Notes under the pieces: model-generated
Seen by the model: the letters and a program-made list of their open reading frames with translations, nothing else
Databases searched by the model: none
What the model was told of the DNA's origin: nothing
NCBI RefSeq assembly: GCF_040436315.1
Contig: NZ_AP031572.1
Span: forward strand, 1,674,001-1,738,000
DNA: 64,000 nt
DNA from: Synechocystis sp. LKSZ1
GTDB lineage: Bacteria; Cyanobacteriota; Cyanobacteriia; Cyanobacteriales; Microcystaceae
Reading direction: 5' to 3'
In this document: piece by piece, positions 44,108-52,979 of the stretch
Position numbering within the stretch: position 1 is the stretch's first letter
How the letters are laid out: each line of letters opens with the position of its first letter
Position numbers and translations under genes: made by a program

Positions 44108-46025
44108 TCAAGATTTTTTCTTTCAGGCGTTTATTTATCTAGGGGCGGCAGTTATCTCCGTACCCATTGCCAAACGATTGGGGCTAGGCTCCGTACTCGG
44201 CTATCTGATGGCCGGTATCCTGATTGGCCCCTTCGGCTTTCATTTAGTTGGCCAAAATGGGGAGGATGTCCTGCACTTTGCTGAGTTTGGCGTGGTCATG
44301 ATGCTCTTTTTGGTGGGACTGGAGTTACAGCCGGCGTTACTTTGGCGTTTGCGGGTGCCGATTCTTGGCCTGGGAGGACTCCAGGTTCTGGGAACATCCC
44401 TTGTTGTGGCTAGCTTGGGACTGTTGATCGGTTTACCCTGGCAAAGTTCTCTAGCAGTGGGCTTAATTTTAGCAATGTCTTCTACTGCTATTGTCTTGCA
44501 GACCTTAAACGAAAAAGGATGGATGAAAACCGAGGCAGGCCAATCAGCCTTTTCCGTACTCTTATTTCAAGACATTGCAGTGATTCCCATTTTGGCGCTG
44601 TTGCCCCTCCTCGCCATTACTCCAACGCATCAGGCCCGTCTCGTCAGCAGCACTGCATCCCCTTGGCTGAACGTGGCCCAGACCACTCAGGCCAGTTTAC
44701 CGCCTTGGCAACAAACCCTATTGGTGATAGTCACGGTCGGCGGCATTATCCTGGCAGGTCGTTTTTTGATGCAACCCGTGTTTCGCTTCATTGCCACAAC
44801 CGGCTTGAGGGAACTGTTCACCGCCACAGCTCTCTTCCTGGTCATTGCCATTACCCTGGCGATGAATGCCGTTGGCCTTTCACCGGCCCTTGGCACGTTT
44901 GTGGCGGGTGTTGTCTTAGCAGAAAATGAGTACCGCCACGAACTTGAAACCGATATTGAACCCTTTAAAGGCCTGTTATTGGGGCTATTTTTTATTTCCG
45001 TGGGGGCCAGTATTGATTTCAGCTTATTATTTCAAAATCCCTGGCTGATCCTTAGCCTTGTCATCGGTCTGGCCCTGATTAAAGGGCTAGTGCTCTTTGT
45101 TTTAAGTCGGATCTTTCGCCTAGAGTTGGGCCAGGGTCTACTCTTTAGCTTTGCTTTGGCTCAAGGGGGAGAATTTGCCTTTGTACTCTTTTCCTTTACG
45201 CTCCAGAATAATGTCTTAACCTCAGCGATTACCGCACCGCTCGTGGTCGCCATTGCCCTTTCCATGGCCTTGACCCCCGTGCTAATTATTGGCTATGAAC
45301 AATGGGTTTATCCTCGCTTTCGCTTGCTTCAACCGGACAGAGAAGCCGATCTCATTGATGAGGATAACCCGGTCATTATTGCGGGCTTTGGTCGTTTTGG
45401 ACAAATCGTCGGACGTTTGTTAATTGCCAATGGGGTGCGCGTCACCATTTTAGACCATGATCCTAGCCACATTGATTTGTTGCGACGCTTTGGTTGGAAA
45501 GTATTTTATGGTGATGCCGCCCGGATCGACCTATTGCGGGCAGCGGGAATTGGGCATGCCCGTTTACTGATCATTGCCATTGATGAACCCGAAAAAACCC
45601 TCGGCATTATCCACGCGGTACAAAAATATTTTCCCCAGATTCAGATCCTGGCCCGAGCGACCAACCGCCAACATGCCTATGACCTCATCCGGGCAGGGGT
45701 ACAGGTCATTGAACGAGAGACCTTTGGCTCTTCGTTAGCCATGGGTGTAACCGCCTTACAGCTATTGGGAATGCGGGCCTATAAAGCTCAGCGAGTGGCT
45801 CAAACCTTTAAGGATCACGATGAACAGGTGCTACGGGAAATGGCTTTCATGGCAGGAGATAAAATCCAACTAATGGCCCGTTCCCGTCAAATGAACGAAG
45901 AATTAGCTCAATTACTACAATCGGATGATCAGGAGATTGCTCACCTTATCGATCATGCCTGGGATGCGTCCAGTCTTTATGCCGAGGGGAAGGATGAGAG
46001 CCCAAGGGAAGCGACCCCAGGATAA
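44100..46025 (+). CDS. KefB/KefC-like CPA2 monovalent cation:proton antiporter
   Basis: This is a 641-aa protein. Residues about 5-390 form the CPA2 membrane domain with around 12-13 helices (GSVLGYLMAGILIGPFGFHL; MLFLVGLELQPALLWRL; LAQGGEFAFVLFS). A cytoplasmic RCK (TrkA-N) domain follows at about 410-530 (VIIAGFGRFGQIVGRLL with the GxGxxG nucleotide site). Glutathione-regulated K+ efflux in electrophile stress is the known role of close relatives; Na+/H+ exchange is an alternative. ATG 44100 was chosen over GTG 44082. Either way the start overlaps the preceding kefF-like gene, implying coupled translation. Confidence 0.9.
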   Translation: MHNQDFFFQAFIYLGAAVISVPIAKRLGLGSVLGYLMAGILIGPFGFHLVGQNGEDVLHFAEFGVVMMLFLVGLELQPALLWRLRVPILGLGGLQVLGTSLVVASLGLLIGLPWQSSLAVGLILAMSSTAIVLQTLNEKGWMKTEAGQSAFSVLLFQDIAVIPILALLPLLAITPTHQARLVSSTASPWLNVAQTTQASLPPWQQTLLVIVTVGGIILAGRFLMQPVFRFIATTGLRELFTATALFLVIAITLAMNAVGLSPALGTFVAGVVLAENEYRHELETDIEPFKGLLLGLFFISVGASIDFSLLFQNPWLILSLVIGLALIKGLVLFVLSRIFRLELGQGLLFSFALAQGGEFAFVLFSFTLQNNVLTSAITAPLVVAIALSMALTPVLIIGYEQWVYPRFRLLQPDREADLIDEDNPVIIAGFGRFGQIVGRLLIANGVRVTILDHDPSHIDLLRRFGWKVFYGDAARIDLLRAAGIGHARLLIIAIDEPEKTLGIIHAVQKYFPQIQILARATNRQHAYDLIRAGVQVIERETFGSSLAMGVTALQLLGMRAYKAQRVAQTFKDHDEQVLREMAFMAGDKIQLMARSRQMNEELAQLLQSDDQEIAHLIDHAWDASSLYAEGKDESPREATPG

Positions 46026-46050
46026 TTTTCAGAAAACCTTCATGAAATGA

Positions 46051-47427
<1,377 letters not shown>

Positions 47428-47434
47428 GATAAAC

Positions 47435-47466
47435 GCCTGTTAGAGACAGGGCTCTATTATTTTTTG
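47435..47466 (+). terminator. Rho-independent terminator of eno
   Basis: A short stem CCTGT/ACAGG (47436-47440 with 47446-47450, extendable by flanking G-C) has a 5-nt loop. The T-rich tract TCTATTATTTTTTG follows. It lies 8 bp after the enolase stop. Confidence 0.6.
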
Positions 47467-47507
47467 AGATCATGTAGGGCCCTCATAGCCGTTGTTGCAT
47501 CCTAGGC

Positions 47508-48407
47508 CTAACCATACTGGGCCACCTTCTGTAAAAATTCTTCCGTTAGCTTAACAAAGGCCTTAGAGCCTTGGGTATTGGGCATTGCTGTTACCACCGG
47601 CATAAAAGTATCCACAGCCTTGGCCACGTTGACATCCATCGGAATGGATTGCGTAAAAATTTGTTCGGGTTGGAAATCGGATTGGACTCGGCGCATCACT
47701 TGGTTGTAGTAACGGCTTAACAGTCCCCCTCCGGACAGGATGAACACAACACCAATCAGATTAATCGTCAGGGGGTCTGCCGAGGCCTTGTGGCTTTCTT
47801 TTAGCTTGGCAATACGACGCTCTAACAATTGCATCCCCACAATAGAAAGGGGTTCTGGTCGGGCTGGTAAAAGGTAAAAATTGCTGGCCGCAATGCCGCT
47901 ACGGGTCAGCAGATTATAACCCGGCGCACAGTCTAAAATGATAAAATCGTACTCATCCAGAGCGGGTTCTAGGATTTGTTTAATCAAGCTACTTTCAAAG
48001 CGATTCCAGATTGCTTCAAAGTTAATATCCTGGGACTGGCTGGCTTGTTGGTGAAGCATTTCAGAAACCAAGTATTCATCGTAAAGCTCAATATCTCCTG
48101 GTAAGAGTTCCAAACCTTCGATGTCGCAAATACCGGGGCAAATAATGTCAAAAATTTCTAGCTTACTGTGGGGATTTGGCTGGATAATATTGTCAATTAA
48201 ATAACTAAGGGTACGGCGTTTTTTGCGGGTTTTAGCAAAGTCATGGGGGGACATGAGGCTCAAGGTAGCGCTGATTTGGGAGTCCAGGTCTAAGACTAGG
48301 ACTCGTTTTTGGTAGTACTTTGCTAAACAGGTAGCCAGATTAACAGTGAGGGTTGTTTTTCCCACCCCCCCCTTCATATTTACTGTACTAACAATGCTCG
48401 CTACCAT
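47508..48407 (-). CDS. ParA-family ATPase
   Basis: This is a 299-aa deviant-Walker ATPase. The Walker A is KGGVGKTTLTVNLA with the signature lysine, the A' motif is VLDLDSQ, and the B-like motif is FIILDCAPG. No parB or centromere-like repeats are next to it. Besides chromosome or plasmid segregation, cyanobacterial ParA paralogues position carboxysomes (McdA), but no McdB-like small protein is adjacent, so I do not assign that. It stands alone and converges with eno. Confidence 0.9.
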   Translation of the reverse strand: MVASIVSTVNMKGGVGKTTLTVNLATCLAKYYQKRVLVLDLDSQISATLSLMSPHDFAKTRKKRRTLSYLIDNIIQPNPHSKLEIFDIICPGICDIEGLELLPGDIELYDEYLVSEMLHQQASQSQDINFEAIWNRFESSLIKQILEPALDEYDFIILDCAPGYNLLTRSGIAASNFYLLPARPEPLSIVGMQLLERRIAKLKESHKASADPLTINLIGVVFILSGGGLLSRYYNQVMRRVQSDFQPEQIFTQSIPMDVNVAKAVDTFMPVVTAMPNTQGSKAFVKLTEEFLQKVAQYG

Positions 48408-48538
48408 AGTGCTCCCTAGTGCTACGTCTTTCGTTTCGCTAGTTTAGCAGGCGGTCAGGCCGGGAAGAAGCTTTCGGTGCAAGGCCTTACCTAGATTTTT
48501 GGGGCATTCTCCGGCCCATAAGCGACAATAGGGAGAAT

Positions 48539-49144
48539 ATGGCCCTTTTCCATGACCCTATGACTCGCAATCCCAGACGCTCAGACCTTAATGCTGACCT
48601 TGCCCCAGCGGTTCCCCAGGCCGTCCTGCGGGCCTCTACTAACCTCACGACCGTCGGTAATATCGGCTTCTGGGTACAGATCGTGGTTGGGGCCTTTGCC
48701 GTTGTGACCTTTCTCTTTGCCAGCATGGGCCTGACCTTTGGCCAAGACCGAACGACGGGCATCGAAGCAGGTATTATTTCGGCCTTTATTTCCCTGATTC
48801 TGCTCTGCGTGGGTATTTACTTTTCCGTGCGCTACCGGCAATTGGGCCGCCAACTGCAAAATGCAGACAATCATCCCCGCCGTGCCGATATCTTGCAACT
48901 CATTCGTTGGGGCCTGTTGATTAATCTAGCGGGCATGGGGATGGCCATTATTGGGGCAGCAGCCATCAGTGGCATCGTACTGGTCAAATCCTTGAGTATT
49001 CCCCAGGGCACCCTCGCCGCCAACCCCAAGCAGTTTGTCCAATCCATCGACCTCCTAGCCATCCAGGCCAACACCAATACCATCATTGCCCATTTCACCG
49101 GCCTGCTCTCCTCTCTCTGGTTGCTGGATCGTATTCACAAGTAA
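48539..49144 (+). CDS. DUF3611 family membrane protein (Tic21/PIC1-like)
   Basis: This is a 201-aa protein with four predicted membrane helices (TNLTTVGNIGFWVQIVVGAF; a helix ending LLCVGIYFSVRY; LINLAGMGMAIIGAA; a C-terminal FTGLLSSLWLL). The family includes the chloroplast inner-envelope protein Tic21/PIC1, for which both iron permease and protein import roles have been proposed. The cyanobacterial role is unsettled. It is followed after 11 bp by ycf20, another plastid-conserved gene. Confidence 0.85.
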   Translation: MALFHDPMTRNPRRSDLNADLAPAVPQAVLRASTNLTTVGNIGFWVQIVVGAFAVVTFLFASMGLTFGQDRTTGIEAGIISAFISLILLCVGIYFSVRYRQLGRQLQNADNHPRRADILQLIRWGLLINLAGMGMAIIGAAAISGIVLVKSLSIPQGTLAANPKQFVQSIDLLAIQANTNTIIAHFTGLLSSLWLLDRIHK

Positions 49145-49155
49145 GGGACTAGATT

Positions 49156-49494
49156 ATGCAACGGACTCGCCTCAATACCCTAGCAGAAATCACCAGTACC
49201 CAGGCCAGCGAATTTTTTCGCAATCCCTGGCGGCGAATCTCCCTGACTTTGTTGACTTTTTTGTTGGGCTTCTTTGTCGGGGCCGCCGTGGCCACTACTG
49301 CCGGCCAGAATGCCCAATGGGATGTGGTAGGAGCCGCCTTGATTTTGATCTTTGCAGAAGCTGTAAGTCGTTGGGTCTATGGTCGTTCTGGGAGACTGGA
49401 ACAGGGGCCCTCCTTTGTCCTAGATATCCTTAACTATTTCAAGATGGGCATCCTCTACAGTCTTTTCCTAGAAGCCTTCAAACTCGGTTCCTAG
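49156..49494 (+). CDS. ycf20: Ycf20-like protein (DUF565)
   Basis: This is a 112-aa membrane protein with two clear hydrophobic segments. FFRNPWRRISLTLLTFLLGF, FVGAAVATTAGQNAQWDV and EAVSRWVYGRSG match the Ycf20/DUF565 family, found in algal plastid genomes and linked to non-photochemical quenching in Chlamydomonas. The function in cyanobacteria is unknown. It lies 11 bp after the DUF3611 gene. Confidence 0.88.
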   Translation: MQRTRLNTLAEITSTQASEFFRNPWRRISLTLLTFLLGFFVGAAVATTAGQNAQWDVVGAALILIFAEAVSRWVYGRSGRLEQGPSFVLDILNYFKMGILYSLFLEAFKLGS

Positions 49495-49580
49495 GGCCAT
49501 CCCTGGGCTGATTGACACCTGTCGTAACGCCACGTCAAGATAAAGGCAGATTGATTAAAAAATGTAACAAGAGTGGCGGA

Positions 49581-50198
49581 ATGTCCTTGGAATTTTTGTC
49601 GTTAGATGACCTACAGGAATTAGCGCGTCAGTATGGCTATTGGACGGTCTTTATTGGCATTGCCCTAGAAAATACCGGGATTCCACTACCGGGGGAAACC
49701 ATCACGATCATTGGGGGATTCTTGGCAGGCAGTGGCGAACTAAATTATTGGTGGGTTTTATTATCCGCTATTGCCGGGGCCGTCCTGGGGGATAATTTTG
49801 GCTACTGGATTGGCCGCTGGGGCGGTTGGCCGCTCCTCGTCAAAGTCGGCAAATTCTTTAAGATCAGCGAACACCAACTGCTGGTGGCTCGACAGCAATT
49901 TAGCAAAAATGCACCGGGCGCGGTCTTCTTTGGCCGCTTTGTGGCCCTCCTACGCATCTTTGCCGGGCCCATGGCCGGGATTGCTCAGATGCCCTACTGG
50001 CAATTTTTGGCCTGTAATTTTGGTGGGGCCACCCTCTGGGCCACGTTGATGGTGACTTTGACCTTTTTCCTGGGCCGCCTCATTCCCCTCCATCAATTAG
50101 TCTACTGGGCCACGCAATTTGGCCTGGTGGCCCTCGCCGTAGTCATCCTTGCAGTTGTTTGGTTAGTGCGCCGAGAAATCCGCAAGTTTACAACCTAG
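49581..50198 (+). CDS. DedA family membrane protein
   Basis: This 205-aa member of the DedA/VTT group has about five helices. GYWTVFIGIALENTGIPLPGE, GAVLGDNFGYWIGRWGG and the conserved FFGRFVALLRIFAGPMAGIA are typical. Relatives act as lipid scramblases or undecaprenyl-phosphate flippases. ATG 49581 follows a GGCGGA ribosome binding site. The frame extends to TTG 49512, but that TTG is the first half of TTGACA (49512-49517), a likely -35 box, so the longer form is unlikely. Confidence 0.92.
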   Translation: MSLEFLSLDDLQELARQYGYWTVFIGIALENTGIPLPGETITIIGGFLAGSGELNYWWVLLSAIAGAVLGDNFGYWIGRWGGWPLLVKVGKFFKISEHQLLVARQQFSKNAPGAVFFGRFVALLRIFAGPMAGIAQMPYWQFLACNFGGATLWATLMVTLTFFLGRLIPLHQLVYWATQFGLVALAVVILAVVWLVRREIRKFTT

Positions 50199-50200
50199 GG

Positions 50201-51145
50201 TTAGGCTTGGCCCCAGGGTTCTACCTGAATTAAATCCTCTAGGTTAGCCCGCATGGTGCGACAAATTTGGTCTAGCGGGAGGTCATTCGCATCATGGCCA
50301 AAGGGATTTTCAATTTCGACACCAATTTCTTCAATACCAAAGACGGTAAAGGCAATAATCCCCACCACAACAGGCGTCACCCAGTGCAAAGTATTGACCA
50401 TTTGAAACGGGGTAATAAAACAATAGAGAAAAATCAACTGGCGCAGATGGATGGCATAGGCGAGGGGGATGGGGGTTTTGAGAATGCGCTCACAACTGCC
50501 TAAAACCTCTACCATCGTATCCACTAGGCGAAACATGGCGGTGAGTTGGTAGGGATTGATGTGATGCTGTTGATACTCCTGCTGTAGATAGTCGCTAATC
50601 CAAAAGGCAATTTCTAAGGGGGGATTATTCATGGTCTGGAGCTTTTGATGGCAAGAGGCGGGCATCAATTCTGCGACCTCATCGTTCAAAGGTTCCGAGC
50701 GGAGATGAAGTTTGGTGGCGACGGCGAAAGCCACCAGTAGTTTTAAAATCGCTACTTTCTCCTCGTGGGCTTGGGCCTCCTTTTCTTCTACCGCGACCCA
50801 AATAGTACGGGATAGATTACGAATGGTGTTCACTAACATCCCCCAGGCCTTGCGCCCTTCCCAAAAGCGTTCGTAGGCTGTATTCGTCCGAAATACCAGC
50901 AGTAAGCCTAAAACAATACTGGGAACAATACTTTCCTTGAGAGGGATCGAAAATTCACGCCCCCACCAATCACTCAGCGTCACCCCCAAAGCAAACAACA
51001 TACAGACCAGAACCCTCGGCGCGATCGCTGGAATGACTGACCCCCGCCAGCGCAACAGAATATCTGTCCAAACCCGATAGTCTTGTTGTTTTCTGGTGGA
51101 TGTATTGAGGCACCTATCTAACCACGACTGCGTAATTTTCATCAA
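50201..51145 (-). CDS. Bestrophin-like anion channel (UPF0187)
   Basis: This is a 314-aa membrane protein. The conserved LGLLLVFRTNTAYERFWEGR then KAWGMLVNTIRNLSR, and the segment FGIEEIGVEIENPFGHDAND, match bacterial bestrophins. In plants and algae bestrophin-like channels carry Cl- or bicarbonate across thylakoids; the ion here is not known. It converges with dedA, two bp apart at the stops. Confidence 0.9.
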   Translation of the reverse strand: MMKITQSWLDRCLNTSTRKQQDYRVWTDILLRWRGSVIPAIAPRVLVCMLFALGVTLSDWWGREFSIPLKESIVPSIVLGLLLVFRTNTAYERFWEGRKAWGMLVNTIRNLSRTIWVAVEEKEAQAHEEKVAILKLLVAFAVATKLHLRSEPLNDEVAELMPASCHQKLQTMNNPPLEIAFWISDYLQQEYQQHHINPYQLTAMFRLVDTMVEVLGSCERILKTPIPLAYAIHLRQLIFLYCFITPFQMVNTLHWVTPVVVGIIAFTVFGIEEIGVEIENPFGHDANDLPLDQICRTMRANLEDLIQVEPWGQA

Positions 51146-51222
51146 AGTTAACGGGAGTACTTCCCCTCAGATTGGCACAGGTCGGCCCCCTTGCCCAGGA
51201 TCAACGCTGGAACCAGGCCGGT

Positions 51223-52938
51223 CTAAAAACCCAGATCTGCTTTGGCCTGGGCGGCGGCGATCAGCACGTCTTCATCACTTTTCTCTTCCCAGGCGGAGAT
51301 ACCAATCTCTCGATAAAATTGCTGGTCGTAGGGCCGAGTTCTCACCACGACGGGCATCGGGACGGCATGGCCCAGAACCAGGGCCTGCTGTTTAGAATCC
51401 AATTTGGCCAGAACCGAGCGTAAATTTTGCCCCCCGGAAACCCCCGTAAAAATGGCCTCGATATCCTTCTCGTCGTTAAGCAAACAAGTAATCCGAGTAC
51501 CGACCTGGGACATGACTTCGTTATCAATACCCGAGGGCCGTTGATCGACCACCAGCAGGGTCACGAAATATTTCCGCATTTCCCGCGCAATGGTGCCAAA
51601 GATGGTTTGATGAACGATGCGCGAATCGAGAAAACGATGGGCCTCTTCAATGGTGATCACCAACTGCTGGGGCCGGTCGCTGGGATTTTTGCTTTGTAGA
51701 AATCGTTCCGCTTTTTTGACGTAGGTGGCGTGGATGCGTCGGGTGATCATATTGGTGGCCAGCATGTAGGAGAGCAGATTGGATTGGGAACCAAATTCAA
51801 TCACCACATTTTTGCCGGCTTCTAAACATTGCAAAACCTGATCAATATAGTTGTGGGGACAGGTTTCCCGGAGGTATTTTAGACTTTCCAGACGCTTGAG
51901 TTTCCGTTGCAAGGACATGATTGAGCCGGGATGGCCCTGCTTTTCTTCACAAAAGACTTTGATATCTTCGTTGCTCATCACCAACAGCCGTTTGATCCAA
52001 TCCCGCTTATATTCCGAGTAGAGAATATTGGCATTATCCAGGGCCGCTTCCGACAGGCCCAGTTCAAAACCCACCAGCCGAATATCTTCGATCTCAATTT
52101 GCTCAAAACTGAGAAATAGCTCCTGGGAGTCTCGCACCCCCCGACGCTGGGTCGATTCTGCATCCAGGGTAAAGATTTCCACCTGGCCCGGAAAGAGTTG
52201 CCGCAGGCCTTTAACCGTGGAGACTGTCTTGCCCTCCCGCATGGCCTCCCAACCGTACTCCGAGTGCATATCAAACATCAAATTAACAGCGGCTCCTTTG
52301 CGAATAATGCCGGAAATCAGTAGGCGAGTCAGAAAGGATTTGCCGGTGCCGGATTTACCAAAAACGCCATTGCTGCGCTCCACAAAGCGATCTAGGTCTA
52401 GACAGACGGGCACTTCCATATCGAGGGGTTGACCAATGGAAAAGTTGCGCCGGGTGGGGTCGTCCTCCCAACCAAAGACCATACGAAAATCCGCTTCACT
52501 GGCCTCAAAGACTTGGCTAAAGTGGGCGGGAATGGTTTTGACGGGTTGTAACTCCAGGTCAGCACTGGTCTGGGGCGTGAAGGAGGCCAGGCCATTACTA
52601 CGGGCTCCATCAGCCGGTCGGAAGGAACCCGGCTCCTTGGGAGTAAACATCAGCATCGGGGCCAATTCCAGCGTGCCGTAGGTGCCACTGCCCGCCAAAA
52701 CTTCACGCATCAAATTATCCTCAACGCCCGGCGGATTGGCCAAAATGCGGGGGTTGGCTGTGCCCAGGGAGACATCGGTCAGTAGACAAAAAAAGCGGGA
52801 GCGACTGCCCTGAATAACTAAAAATTTTCCCACCCGCATTTCTTCCACGGAAACATCGGCATGAAGACGGACTTCGAGGCCCTGGCTGAGGGAACCTTGG
52901 ATGACGGAACCGAGGGGAAAATCTTGCATAGTGCCCAT
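51223..52938 (-). CDS. HerA-like ATPase (DUF87)
   Basis: This is a 571-aa FtsK/HerA superfamily ATPase. An N-terminal HAS-barrel-like domain (residues about 5-90) precedes Walker A GKSGTGKSFLTRLL and MFDMHSEYG. Walker B is LVITIEEAHRFLD and the arginine-finger region VVDQRPSGIDNEVMSQVGTR. In archaea and many bacteria HerA pairs with the NurA nuclease for end resection or defence. No NurA-like or SIR2 gene is adjacent here. ATG 52929 (three codons later) is an alternative start. Confidence 0.88.
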   Translation of the reverse strand: MGTMQDFPLGSVIQGSLSQGLEVRLHADVSVEEMRVGKFLVIQGSRSRFFCLLTDVSLGTANPRILANPPGVEDNLMREVLAGSGTYGTLELAPMLMFTPKEPGSFRPADGARSNGLASFTPQTSADLELQPVKTIPAHFSQVFEASEADFRMVFGWEDDPTRRNFSIGQPLDMEVPVCLDLDRFVERSNGVFGKSGTGKSFLTRLLISGIIRKGAAVNLMFDMHSEYGWEAMREGKTVSTVKGLRQLFPGQVEIFTLDAESTQRRGVRDSQELFLSFEQIEIEDIRLVGFELGLSEAALDNANILYSEYKRDWIKRLLVMSNEDIKVFCEEKQGHPGSIMSLQRKLKRLESLKYLRETCPHNYIDQVLQCLEAGKNVVIEFGSQSNLLSYMLATNMITRRIHATYVKKAERFLQSKNPSDRPQQLVITIEEAHRFLDSRIVHQTIFGTIAREMRKYFVTLLVVDQRPSGIDNEVMSQVGTRITCLLNDEKDIEAIFTGVSGGQNLRSVLAKLDSKQQALVLGHAVPMPVVVRTRPYDQQFYREIGISAWEEKSDEDVLIAAAQAKADLGF

Positions 52939-52979
52939 AGCAGTACTATTGCCACTATATCGAGAAAGGACGATCTCGC

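Noticed and set aside
47508-48407. McdA (carboxysome positioning) as identity of the ParA-type gene
   Set aside because: No McdB-like gene is adjacent and no carboxysome gene is close; generic ParA is all the sequence supports.
49512-49580. TTG start giving DedA 23 extra residues
   Set aside because: The TTG is the start of TTGACA, probably a -35 element, and ATG 49581 has a ribosome binding site.
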